Source of the DNA: Daejeonella sp. H1SJ63
GTDB lineage: Bacteria > Bacteroidota > Bacteroidia > Sphingobacteriales > Sphingobacteriaceae
DNA: 64,000 nt
Direction: 5' to 3'
Assembly: GCF_029360775.1 (NCBI RefSeq)
Contig: NZ_JARKMZ010000028.1
Coordinates: 558,001 to 622,000, forward strand
The translations under genes and the position numbers were made by a program. The notes beneath the pieces were generated by a model. That model ran no database searches. It was not told the DNA's origin and saw nothing but the letters and a program-made list of their open reading frames with translations. This document shows positions 25,626 through 33,272 of the stretch, in pieces. Position 1 is the stretch's first letter, and each line of letters begins with the position of its first letter.

Positions 25626-26561
25626 ATGGCGACCAGTAGTTTATTGTTCAATAATAGAAAAGAGCTTAAGGCATTGGCTTTAACTTTACTTTTATCTTCA
25701 GGTACATTTTATAGTCAGGCTCAAAGCAAAGCTTTGTTTCAATCAGTAGAATTGACTTCTGTGAATAGTTTTACCAGAGGCGCTGAAGGACCTGCGGTAG
25801 ATTCAAAAGGTACAGTTTATGCTGTTAATTATGGTAAAGAAGGTACGATTGGTCAGGTAACGATTGATGGTAAAGCCGGGTTGTTTATAGAACTACCAGC
25901 GGGAAGTGTTGGCAATGGAATTCGTTTTGACAGTAAGGGAAATATGCTGGTTGCTGATTATACCAGACATAATGTTCTCAAAGTAGATATGCGAAGCAAA
26001 CAGATTAGTGTATTTGCCCATAATCCGGAAATGAGCCAGCCTAATGATATTGCGATTGACAGCAAGGACAGGTTATATGCCAGTGATCCAAACTGGAAAG
26101 AAGGTACAGGTAGAATTTGGCGTATCGATCTTGACGGGAAATCAACTTTACTCGAAACGATGGGTACCGCCAACGGAATTGAAGTGAGTCCTGATAATAA
26201 GTATCTCTATGTTAATGAATCAATTCAGCGTAAAGTCTGGAAGTACGATTTGAATGTAAAGGGAGAAATCAGTAATAAACGTTTGATTCATGAGTTCCCT
26301 GATTTCGGAATGGATGGAATGCGCTGTGATGCTGAAGGGAATTTATACATAACAAGACACGGAAAAGGTGCTGTAGCTATACTTTCACCCGAGGGGAAAC
26401 TCTTGAGGGAGATTCCAACAATTGGGAAACTTCCAAGTAATATCGCATTTGGTGGAAATGACGGACGTACAGTTTACATCACGCTGCAGGATAGAAGGAA
26501 TATGGAGAGCTTCAGAGTCGAAAATCCGGGCCGTGAATGGAAAATGTCAAAAGTTAAATAA
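25626..26561 (+). CDS. exported SMP-30/gluconolactonase-like lactonase
   Basis: Six-bladed beta propeller of the SMP-30/gluconolactonase/LRE family, 311 aa. The expected reaction is hydrolysis of an aldonolactone to the free aldonic acid. Metal-site segments are visible as GAEGPAVD, QPNDIAID, ANGIEVS and GMDGMRCD, giving the Glu, Asn, Asn and Asp pattern of the family. A hydrophobic segment ending near FYSQAQS (about residue 33) is a signal peptide, so lactone hydrolysis would happen outside the cytoplasm. It is followed after 23 bases by the Tat-type RidA gene and lies between two PQQ dehydrogenase modules, whose lactone products it would process. Confidence 0.87.
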   Translation: MATSSLLFNNRKELKALALTLLLSSGTFYSQAQSKALFQSVELTSVNSFTRGAEGPAVDSKGTVYAVNYGKEGTIGQVTIDGKAGLFIELPAGSVGNGIRFDSKGNMLVADYTRHNVLKVDMRSKQISVFAHNPEMSQPNDIAIDSKDRLYASDPNWKEGTGRIWRIDLDGKSTLLETMGTANGIEVSPDNKYLYVNESIQRKVWKYDLNVKGEISNKRLIHEFPDFGMDGMRCDAEGNLYITRHGKGAVAILSPEGKLLREIPTIGKLPSNIAFGGNDGRTVYITLQDRRNMESFRVENPGREWKMSKVK

Positions 26562-26584
26562 TAATTTAATTAAACATAAATAAA

Positions 26585-27052
26585 ATGAAAACACAAAGAA
26601 GATCTGTATTGAAGAAATTGTTTGCTTCAGTAGTTGGTGTAACAGGAATAGGAATGGTTGCTAATGCTAAAGCGGTTGAAGCGGCTCCTGAAAAAGAGGC
26701 TGGAAATATTACTGAATTTCAGAATGTTCCATTGTTTTCTGGACATACGATTCACAATGGTCTGGTTTACATTGCAGGAAAGGGAGCCCATACCGATCCA
26801 TTCGATATTAAGTCACATACAGAGATAGTTCTTAAAGAACTTGAAAAGGAATTGATTAAAGCCGGATCATCTATGGAAAAGGTTCTAAAAGTGACTGTAT
26901 ACCTCAATGATATTGCTGATTATAAAGGCATGAATGAGGTTTATAAGGGTCGCTTTGGAAGTAAACCTCCGGTTCGTACTACCATTGCAGTTGCTAAGGG
27001 AGGTGTTCCCGGCGATTCATTGGTTGAGATGGATGCGATTGCTTATTTATAA
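26585..27052 (+). CDS. Tat-exported RidA/YjgF-family imine deaminase
   Basis: RidA proteins hydrolyse reactive enamine/imine intermediates released by PLP-dependent eliminations. This 155-aa protein has an intact RidA domain from about residue 42, with the catalytic arginine R131 (PPVRTTI) and glutamate E148 (DSLVEMDAIA). Unlike usual cytoplasmic RidA, it starts with a twin-arginine signal (QRRSVLKKLFASVVG) and an alanine-rich cleavage region near AKAVEAAP. In the same block the SelA-like PLP enzyme also has a Tat signal, so both may meet in the same compartment and cooperate in ammonia elimination. Other RidA-fold functions are possible. Confidence 0.9.
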   Translation: MKTQRRSVLKKLFASVVGVTGIGMVANAKAVEAAPEKEAGNITEFQNVPLFSGHTIHNGLVYIAGKGAHTDPFDIKSHTEIVLKELEKELIKAGSSMEKVLKVTVYLNDIADYKGMNEVYKGRFGSKPPVRTTIAVAKGGVPGDSLVEMDAIAYL

Positions 27053-27088
27053 TGTCATTACAGGTAAATCCTGTTCTTAATTTTTTGC

Positions 27089-27120
27089 AGCCAGTACAGA
27101 TAACCAATCTTGTATTGGCT
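27089..27120 (+). terminator. hairpin between ridA-like and cytochrome genes
   Basis: AGCCAGTACA pairs with TGTATTGGCT (one G-U) around a 12-base loop. No clear T-run follows, so termination is uncertain; it lies 26 bases before the next start codon and could be a leader structure. Confidence 0.4.
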
Positions 27121-27145
27121 GTATAATTGTAAATACCAAAATAAG

Positions 27146-27595
27146 ATGAAAAAATACAGTTTCTATACATTATTCTTGCTGGGAGGGATAAGTGTTTTTA
27201 TGCTTTCAGCTTCAACTAATTACAATGCATACAGTAGTGTCAATCTGACTGATACTATCAGACAGGAAGCCTGGTTGGCTCCTTCCTGGGCAGATACTAT
27301 TAAAAATTCCATCAAGGTTTCTCCCGAAAATATTGCCAAAGGTGAAGAGATGTATAATATGTATTGTTTTTCATGTCATGGGGATACTGGTTATGGTGAT
27401 GGACCTGCCGGGGGATCTATGGGAGTGAGACCTGCTAATTTTCATGATCAGAGGGTAATTAAGCAGAAAGATGGTGCTCTTTTCTGGAAACTTACAAATG
27501 GTAAGGGTAATATGCCGCCATTTAAAGAAGTTCTGACAGTTGAACAACGCTGGCAAATGATTCTCTGGCTGAGAGAATTGGGTAAGCAACAGTAG
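27146..27595 (+). CDS. exported class I cytochrome c
   Basis: Small monohaem cytochrome of 149 aa with an N-terminal signal or anchor helix. Haem motif C74-F-S-C77-H78 and a probable axial methionine in NGKGNMPPF. The segment AWLAPSWADTIKN before the haem domain, and the RPANFHD and KQKDGALFWKL segments after it, are closely similar to the haem domain fused to the PQQ dehydrogenase at 19.9 kb. The start is placed at the ATG at 27146; an upstream ATG at 27110 lies inside a hairpin and adds a polar stretch. It ends 11 bases before the separate PQQ-dehydrogenase-like gene, so the two are the split counterpart of that fusion. Confidence 0.92.
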   Translation: MKKYSFYTLFLLGGISVFMLSASTNYNAYSSVNLTDTIRQEAWLAPSWADTIKNSIKVSPENIAKGEEMYNMYCFSCHGDTGYGDGPAGGSMGVRPANFHDQRVIKQKDGALFWKLTNGKGNMPPFKEVLTVEQRWQMILWLRELGKQQ

Positions 27596-27606
27596 TACAG
27601 TTTTGA

Positions 27607-29049
27607 ATGAAGAGATTTATTAATTCAGTATTAGTTCCTGGTCTGATCATTATTTATTCGGCAGCTGCTTTCTCTCAATCTGGCAGACCGGCAGCCGTTC
27701 AGCATACTCCGAAAGCATTAAGACCGGATATCAGGATAGAAAAATATATGCCCGTTGCTTCAAAGGCTGTTAGATTGCTTTTTGAACCTAAATCGGGAAT
27801 TTTTTATTATACTGATTTTTCAGGTGGGGTTTACCGGATCAAAACTACATTGGGTAATCCTGAATCTGAACTGGTGTTTAGTGCAGCCGATCACGGCATT
27901 ACCCGTTTACAGGGCGCGGTATTTTCAGGAAAATATCTGTTTTTATGCGGTAATATCAGTGTAAACAACAATAAAGGTACGAAAGGCCGTATGGTTCGTT
28001 ATGATATGTCATACGTGGAAAAACCTGAAATGACTGTAGTATTTAATACAGTTGAATATGGTACAAATGCCACAACTTTTGATCATGGCTGGAACGCGCT
28101 TGAAGCAAGTGCCGATGGCAAATATATTTATGCGAATACCGGGGCACGTACTGATCATGGTGAAGTACAGGATAACAGAGGAGCTTACCCAAATGCCCGC
28201 GACAATGCATTGACAGCAAAAATATTCAGGTTCCCTGCTGATGCAAAAGATTTGGAGCTTCCAAATGATCTGGAAAAACTAAAATCTATGGGATATATTT
28301 ATGCTGAAGGTATCCGTAATGCATATGATATCGCTTTTGATGCGAAGCAGAATTTATTTGCTGTGGTTAATTCGTCAGACTATGATCATAATGAAGATAT
28401 GTTCTGGGTTAGGGAAGGTAAACATTATGGATTTCCATGGGTTATGAGCGGAATTGAAAACCCTCAGCAATATCCTGATTGGCAGCCGAATCCGGATACC
28501 GATCCTTTTATTCCCAGAAGTTCACATGCATGGACTGTAAAATATTTCAGGAATGATCCTGAATTTCCAAAGATTCCGGCAGGTGTGAAGTTTTCTCCGG
28601 GAGTTCAGAATCTTGGTCCCGATGCTAATGAATACCGCGGACATTCCGGGAAAATACTTGACGGTGATAATACTGGTTTAACAACCAGTACATTTACTCC
28701 GCACAGCTCCCCTCTGGGATTGGTTTTCGACACAAAGAATGCATTATCCCGTGATTTTAAAGGGGATGGATTTGTACTCAGAAACTCATTGGGTAGCAGG
28801 TCAAGTATGATGAAGCCATTTACTAATGAGGGCAGAGACCTTTTGCATCTGAAATTGACATATGATAAGGGTAGTGATAATTACTTTGTTAAAACTACCA
28901 GAATCATGGATTCGTTTAATAATCCAACAGATGCAGTATTGGTTGGCAACGAGCTTTATGTAATTGAGTATGATGCCAGAGAAGGCAGTATCTGGAAGAT
29001 TACCCTTCCTTCAGGTTCTGGTAAGGCTAAGAAAGTGAAGAATAATTAA
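27607..29049 (+). CDS. exported PQQ-dependent sugar dehydrogenase-like protein
   Basis: Soluble glucose/sorbosone-dehydrogenase-type beta propeller, 480 aa, with a Sec signal peptide ending near AAFSQ (about residue 25). Recognisable blade segments include DHGWNALEASADGKYIYANTG, YAEGIRNAYDIAFD and REGKHYGFPWVMSG. The expected activity is oxidation of a sugar to a lactone, with electrons given to the small cytochrome encoded immediately upstream. The protein is diverged from the fused copy at 19.9 kb, so the two may differ in substrate. Cofactor ligands could not be checked by alignment, and a non-PQQ or binding function remains possible. Confidence 0.82.
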   Translation: MKRFINSVLVPGLIIIYSAAAFSQSGRPAAVQHTPKALRPDIRIEKYMPVASKAVRLLFEPKSGIFYYTDFSGGVYRIKTTLGNPESELVFSAADHGITRLQGAVFSGKYLFLCGNISVNNNKGTKGRMVRYDMSYVEKPEMTVVFNTVEYGTNATTFDHGWNALEASADGKYIYANTGARTDHGEVQDNRGAYPNARDNALTAKIFRFPADAKDLELPNDLEKLKSMGYIYAEGIRNAYDIAFDAKQNLFAVVNSSDYDHNEDMFWVREGKHYGFPWVMSGIENPQQYPDWQPNPDTDPFIPRSSHAWTVKYFRNDPEFPKIPAGVKFSPGVQNLGPDANEYRGHSGKILDGDNTGLTTSTFTPHSSPLGLVFDTKNALSRDFKGDGFVLRNSLGSRSSMMKPFTNEGRDLLHLKLTYDKGSDNYFVKTTRIMDSFNNPTDAVLVGNELYVIEYDAREGSIWKITLPSGSGKAKKVKNN

Positions 29050-29142
29050 GAAATTCAGATCTTTAAAAGATGAATATTCCTTAATGTTGTTTAAAGCGTT
29101 TTATAAATCTTTTTTGTTTATTTATATTATTAACTTAAAATC

Positions 29143-30066
29143 ATGAAAATAAAATTATTAGTGCTTACTGCCCTGGTTATTATTTCGGCAAGTAGCTTTT
29201 TATGTGCCCAGACAATTCCTAAAGACGAACTTATTTTTCTAACCTCTGAATGGAAAGGTGCGCGTTTCCCTGATGGAAGACCTAAAATTAATGATGACCT
29301 TTTGGAAAGAGCCAAAAAGATCGGAATGGATGATGCATGGCAGGTTTTGAAAGTAATGGGATATGTTAATCAATTTGAACATGGATGGAAAACCCTGAAT
29401 GATGAAATTATTACAGGCCGTGCTGTTACTGCGATGTACATGCCTAATCGTCCTGATGTTGAAAAGAATATAAAAGAGCGTGGTGCAAAGCAGGGTCGTG
29501 TAGGAAACACCAATTCATGGCCTATTGCTGTTTTGAATAAGGGAGATGTTTATGTGGCTGATGGATTTAGTAAGATCGTTGGTGGTTCACTGATTGGTAG
29601 TACTCTTGCAACTTCAATTTATGTAAAGTCTGGTAACGGTGTCATTTTTGATGGTGCAGCCCGTGATGTTCAGGGACTTGAAGAAATTAAAGGGTTTAAT
29701 GCCTACGTAAGGGATTTCCATCCGGGATTTATGGAAGAAATGCTTTTAATGGGATTGAATACCCCAATTCGCATTGGTCAAACAATGGTAATGCCGGGCG
29801 ATCTTGTTATTGCGGGTAAAATTGGAGTTTTATTTGTGCCGGCTCATTTAGCAGAACAGGTAGTTTCTACGGCTGAATTCATCGTCAGAAGAGATAAATA
29901 TGCATTTGAAGTAGTTAAATCCGGAAAATATTCAAGCGGACAATTGGATAGCCAATGGACTGAAGAAATGAAGCTTGATTTCTTAAAATGGATGGAAAGA
30001 CATCCTGAAGAAGGGAAAATGACTAAAGCAGAGCTTGATGTTATCATGAGTAAAAGAACCTGGTAG
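29143..30066 (+). CDS. exported RraA-like aldolase/decarboxylase-type protein
   Basis: Second RraA/HMG-CHA-aldolase-fold protein of the locus, 307 aa, with a signal peptide ending near FLCAQ (about residue 22). Unlike the copy at 9.7 kb it retains the conserved pair R174-D175 in FDGAARDVQG, along with the C-terminal MPGDLVIAGKIGVLFVP segment. This makes it the likely active member. The family splits 4-hydroxy-2-keto acids by retro-aldol reaction or decarboxylates oxaloacetate-like acids. Both copies share an RFP.GRP segment before the fold, which suggests a distinct exported subfamily. It sits 42 bases before the BASS transporter gene. Confidence 0.87.
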   Translation: MKIKLLVLTALVIISASSFLCAQTIPKDELIFLTSEWKGARFPDGRPKINDDLLERAKKIGMDDAWQVLKVMGYVNQFEHGWKTLNDEIITGRAVTAMYMPNRPDVEKNIKERGAKQGRVGNTNSWPIAVLNKGDVYVADGFSKIVGGSLIGSTLATSIYVKSGNGVIFDGAARDVQGLEEIKGFNAYVRDFHPGFMEEMLLMGLNTPIRIGQTMVMPGDLVIAGKIGVLFVPAHLAEQVVSTAEFIVRRDKYAFEVVKSGKYSSGQLDSQWTEEMKLDFLKWMERHPEEGKMTKAELDVIMSKRTW

Positions 30067-30107
30067 TAAGCAACCTGAATAATTTTTAACCTAAACCATT
30101 TAACATT

Positions 30108-31421
30108 TTGAAAAATTTAAACATTTATTCTTTGTCCCTGGGCCTGGCATTGCTTTGCTTGATCGGAGCTCTTTTTTTAATCTTCAGGGGAGATTCTGCA
30201 GATGCAGGACCATTGTTGATTTTCTTTTTTACTGCCCTTGCGATAGGTGTTAGAGGTACAAAAACCTTTAAGGCCTTTTCTTATACTATCTGGATATTTA
30301 CAGCAGTAACTGCATCCATGTTTTATCCTCAGTATTTTGTCTCAATTGGCGATTTTCAACTTAAAACCATGATTGTACCTTTGTTACAGGTAATCATGTT
30401 TGGTATGGGATCTCAAATGAGTTTTGAAGATTTTACCGGAGTCATTAAGATGCCTAAAGGAGTGATTATTGGTGTTGGTGCCCATTATATTATTATGCCA
30501 ATGGTTGCGTTTGGTATTGCTCATATCTTTAATTTTCCACCTGAAATCGCTGCCGGAATTATTTTGATCGGAACAGTTCCGAGTGGTTTGGCTTCAAACG
30601 TAATGTCTTATTTAGCTCACGCAAACCTCGCTCTTGCCGTTACCATTGGGGCTATTTCAACTATAATTTCTCCGTTTGTAACTCCATTATTGATGCAATT
30701 GTTAGGCGGTCAGTATATTCAGGTTGATTTCTGGCACATGATGCTTGATATTTTGAATATGATCATTATGCCAATTGTTGCAGGCTTTATGTTTAACCTT
30801 TTCTCTAAAAATGAGGCAAGTCAGAAATCGAAAATTTTTCAGTTGATTGGATATTTTGTAGTTGTTGTTTTGACAAATCTGGTATACATGAAATCAAGCG
30901 GATCTGATTTTAGCGGATTCCTTACTGCTTTAAGTAAATCGTTAATCTGGTTCTATATATTACCAATGGTTGGTGCCATTTTACTGCGTAAACTTGTAAA
31001 AGGAGATGATAGCTGGATGGGAAGTGCACTTTCAATGATCTCGATGGTTGGTATTGCTGTGATCATTTCTATCATTACCGCAGCCGGTCGAGATAGTTTA
31101 TTACAGGTAGGCTTATTATTGATTATCACGAGCTTACTTCATAATGCTGCCGGTTATATCCTTGGTTATAGTGTTTCATGGGCAGCAGGTATGCCTGAAA
31201 AGGATCGTCGTACTGTAGCCTTTGAAGTAGGTATGCAAAATGGTGGTCTGGCGTCTGGTTTAGCACTTCAAATGGGTAAGATTGCTACCGTCGGTTTAGC
31301 TCCTGCTATTTTCGGCCCATTAATGAATGTTACCGGTTCTGCACTTGCCAGCTGGTGGAGAAGCAGACCTCCTCTGGAAGATCTTGAAGCTGAAAAGAAT
31401 ACTTCACAAGCCAGTCATTAA
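30108..31421 (+). CDS. BASS-family (bile acid:sodium symporter-like) transporter
   Basis: Membrane transporter with about ten or more hydrophobic helices, 437 aa. The crossover-type segments GTVPSGLASNVMSYLAHANLALAV and the late EVGMQNGGLASGLA match the bile acid:Na+ symporter/arsenite permease fold, which includes carriers of keto acids and other organic anions. The N terminus carries two additional helices. The start is a TTG at 30108. It ends the oxidative part of the locus and could import a keto acid made outside the cytoplasm, for instance the product of the adjacent RraA-like enzyme. Substrate is unknown. Confidence 0.88.
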   Translation: MKNLNIYSLSLGLALLCLIGALFLIFRGDSADAGPLLIFFFTALAIGVRGTKTFKAFSYTIWIFTAVTASMFYPQYFVSIGDFQLKTMIVPLLQVIMFGMGSQMSFEDFTGVIKMPKGVIIGVGAHYIIMPMVAFGIAHIFNFPPEIAAGIILIGTVPSGLASNVMSYLAHANLALAVTIGAISTIISPFVTPLLMQLLGGQYIQVDFWHMMLDILNMIIMPIVAGFMFNLFSKNEASQKSKIFQLIGYFVVVVLTNLVYMKSSGSDFSGFLTALSKSLIWFYILPMVGAILLRKLVKGDDSWMGSALSMISMVGIAVIISIITAAGRDSLLQVGLLLIITSLLHNAAGYILGYSVSWAAGMPEKDRRTVAFEVGMQNGGLASGLALQMGKIATVGLAPAIFGPLMNVTGSALASWWRSRPPLEDLEAEKNTSQASH

Positions 31422-31471
31422 ATAAGAATTGTAAATGTCAGAACCGGTTTGGTTTTGATAATATAAATATT

Positions 31472-31498
31472 TTCCCGGATGATGACCTCATCCGGGAA
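31472..31498. terminator. 11-bp perfect hairpin after BASS gene
   Basis: TTCCCGGATGA (31472-31482) pairs exactly with 31488-31498 around a 5-base loop. No T-run follows on the + strand. Its place 50 bases after the stop and 22 bases before the next start suggests an end-of-transcript or leader hairpin. Confidence 0.5.
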
Positions 31499-31520
31499 GA
31501 TTAACCCTAAAAAGCTCAAT

Positions 31521-31952
31521 ATGAAAAATATTCTTAGTCTTTTTGTATTATTAACCCTCTCTGTCAGTACATTGAATGCACAGACAAAGTCTGAACAGGC
31601 TGTTGCAACTGCTGTCATTTCCCTTCACAATAATGTGGTAAATCCTGACCGTAAAGTTTTGGATATGCTGGTTTCAGATGCCTTATCTTACGGACATTCG
31701 GCGGGTAAGGTTGAGAATAAAGAACAGTTTGTAGATTTTCTATTTAACGGACCATTTAAGTTTACTGCAATAAATACCACTGATCAGACTATTCATGTTA
31801 GTGGGAAAAATGCTGTTGTCAGACATATATTTATTGGAAAAGCTACCAATAATGGGGTTCCAACAGATATTCGTGTAGGCAATCTGATGATTTGGCGCAA
31901 GGAAAATGGCCAATGGAAACTACTTGCCAGACAGGCATTCAGAATCCAATAA
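31521..31952 (+). CDS. exported NTF2-like (DUF4440-type) protein
   Basis: Small 143-aa protein with a Sec signal peptide (cleavage near TLNAQ, about residue 18) and a SnoaL/NTF2-like fold, seen in the N-terminal helix EQAVATAVISLHNNV and the strand-rich C terminus (VRHIFIGKATN, VGNLMIWRKENGQWKLLARQAFR). Members of this group act as isomerase- or lyase-like enzymes, or as ligand-binding proteins. The ATG at 31521 is preferred because an upstream ATG at 31479 lies inside the hairpin and precedes the signal peptide awkwardly. It probably ends the sugar locus, but nothing proves a functional link. Confidence 0.82.
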   Translation: MKNILSLFVLLTLSVSTLNAQTKSEQAVATAVISLHNNVVNPDRKVLDMLVSDALSYGHSAGKVENKEQFVDFLFNGPFKFTAINTTDQTIHVSGKNAVVRHIFIGKATNNGVPTDIRVGNLMIWRKENGQWKLLARQAFRIQ

Positions 31953-31983
31953 GCAGAAATACTTTTATTACTAATTAAACAAA

Positions 31984-32014
31984 ATTGCGCATTGGAAACA
32001 TAGCGCATTTTTTG
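31984..32014 (+). terminator. probable intrinsic terminator
   Basis: Short GC-rich stem TGCGC/GCGCA, extended by A/T pairs across one mismatch, followed by six T residues. It lies about 30 bases after the NTF2-like gene. Confidence 0.55.
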
Positions 32015-32046
32015 TTATATATAACTTTAATTTATTGATATTGAAT

Positions 32047-32679
32047 ATGTTAAAACCTGATAGCTTAATATTCGACTTAGATGGCACTTTGTGGGATGCA
32101 CTTGATACTTATCTGGCTTCCTGGAATGAGGGGGCGAAGCTGGAGAACCTTAACAGAACATTTACAAGAGATGATCTACATTATGTAATGGGTTGGGAAC
32201 GGTCTAAAGTGTTGGATCATTTGTTCCCGGATATGGATAAGGAAAGACAGGAAGAGATTTATCGTACCATTAATGAACGCCGGTTAAAGCTGATGCCTCA
32301 AATGGGAGGGGTACTTTATGAAGGTGTTCGCGATGGTTTGATCAGATTATCTGAAAAGTATAAATTGTTTATTGTGAGCAATTGTCCTGCAAACCTGATC
32401 GTAGAATTTATGAAATGGGCAGATTTGCAGGAATACATTACAGATGAAATGGCTCATGGAGTAAACTCGATGCCAAAACATCATAATATTAAGTTACTTG
32501 CAGATAAGCATAAACTGAATAGTCCCATATATATTGGTGATACTGAAGGGGATTGTCTGGAAACCAGAAAAGCAGGAATGCCATTTATATTACTGACCTA
32601 TGGTTTTGGCACAACGGATGATTTTGACCTTAAATTTGATGATTTTAATTCGTTTACGGACTATTTCATGAATTTGTAA
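32047..32679 (+). CDS. HAD-superfamily phosphatase, phosphoglycolate-phosphatase-like
   Basis: Cytoplasmic HAD hydrolase of 211 aa. Motif I is FDLDGTLWD near residue 10 (nucleophile and acid/base aspartates), motif II is IVSNCP, and motif III/IV is a lysine region followed by YIGDTEGDC. A helical cap domain lies between motifs I and II. It would hydrolyse a small phosphate ester; the substrate is not predictable. The ATG at 32047 is chosen over upstream TTG codons because it starts directly before the fold. It is separated from the sugar locus by a terminator and is probably monocistronic. Confidence 0.88.
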   Translation: MLKPDSLIFDLDGTLWDALDTYLASWNEGAKLENLNRTFTRDDLHYVMGWERSKVLDHLFPDMDKERQEEIYRTINERRLKLMPQMGGVLYEGVRDGLIRLSEKYKLFIVSNCPANLIVEFMKWADLQEYITDEMAHGVNSMPKHHNIKLLADKHKLNSPIYIGDTEGDCLETRKAGMPFILLTYGFGTTDDFDLKFDDFNSFTDYFMNL

Positions 32680-32805
32680 GTGTACAGTACTAAGAACTAA
32701 CTGAATTAAAATGCTGTAGTCAAGCATTAATCTTTCGATGTATTATTGGCCCAATGGCCCTTGATTTAGCTGTAAGGCTTTAAATTTTATTTACTATTGA
32801 ATTTT

Positions 32806-33195
32806 ATGCATAAAACTTTTTCTCTGCTTATAATTTGTACTTTTTTGCTTTTTTCCTGTTCAGAAAATATCAAAAAAGAAAATTTATATGGTAAGTGGTC
32901 ATATCTAAAGGTTCAGAATTTCAATCCTCCTGATAGTCTTGGCTATGCTGAGCTTCAAAGAGAGAAACCTGCTATTATCTTTTCAGCAGACAGTAATCTT
33001 TTAATTGAATGGGGTGGAAAGCGATTATCATACGGCACTTTTCGGATGGACGGTAATATGATCAGATATACAGAGATGTTTGATGATGGAAGGAAAAGAA
33101 GTTTCCCGTTTTTAATCAGGGAATTGAAAGATAATAAATTGGTATTTGAAACAATGGAGCAAAATCCGACCAGGGTTACTGCTGTCAGGGATTAG
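32806..33195 (+). CDS. small lipocalin-like lipoprotein, unknown function
   Basis: Lipoprotein of 129 aa with lipobox LFSC at about residues 14-17. The mature part starts LYGKWSYLKV and has alternating beta strands with ERKPAII-like and GTFRMDGNMIRYTE segments, as in the lipocalin-like domains common among Bacteroidota lipoproteins. No catalytic residues can be recognised. The ATG at 32806 gives a compact signal peptide; a TTG at 32797 would add three residues. It faces yidC convergently across a shared terminator. Confidence 0.75.
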   Translation: MHKTFSLLIICTFLLFSCSENIKKENLYGKWSYLKVQNFNPPDSLGYAELQREKPAIIFSADSNLLIEWGGKRLSYGTFRMDGNMIRYTEMFDDGRKRSFPFLIRELKDNKLVFETMEQNPTRVTAVRD

Positions 33196-33216
33196 TTTTT
33201 ATTGGTCCGGCTAAAC

Positions 33217-33254
33217 AAAAAAGGCTTAACGGAGCAAATCGTTAAGCCTTTTTT
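33217..33254. terminator. bidirectional terminator
   Basis: AAAAAAGGCTTAAC (33217-33230) pairs exactly with 33241-33254 around a 10-base loop, giving U-tracts on both strands between the converging lipoprotein and yidC genes. Confidence 0.93.
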
Positions 33255-33272
33255 ATTGGGATATTTTTGATG

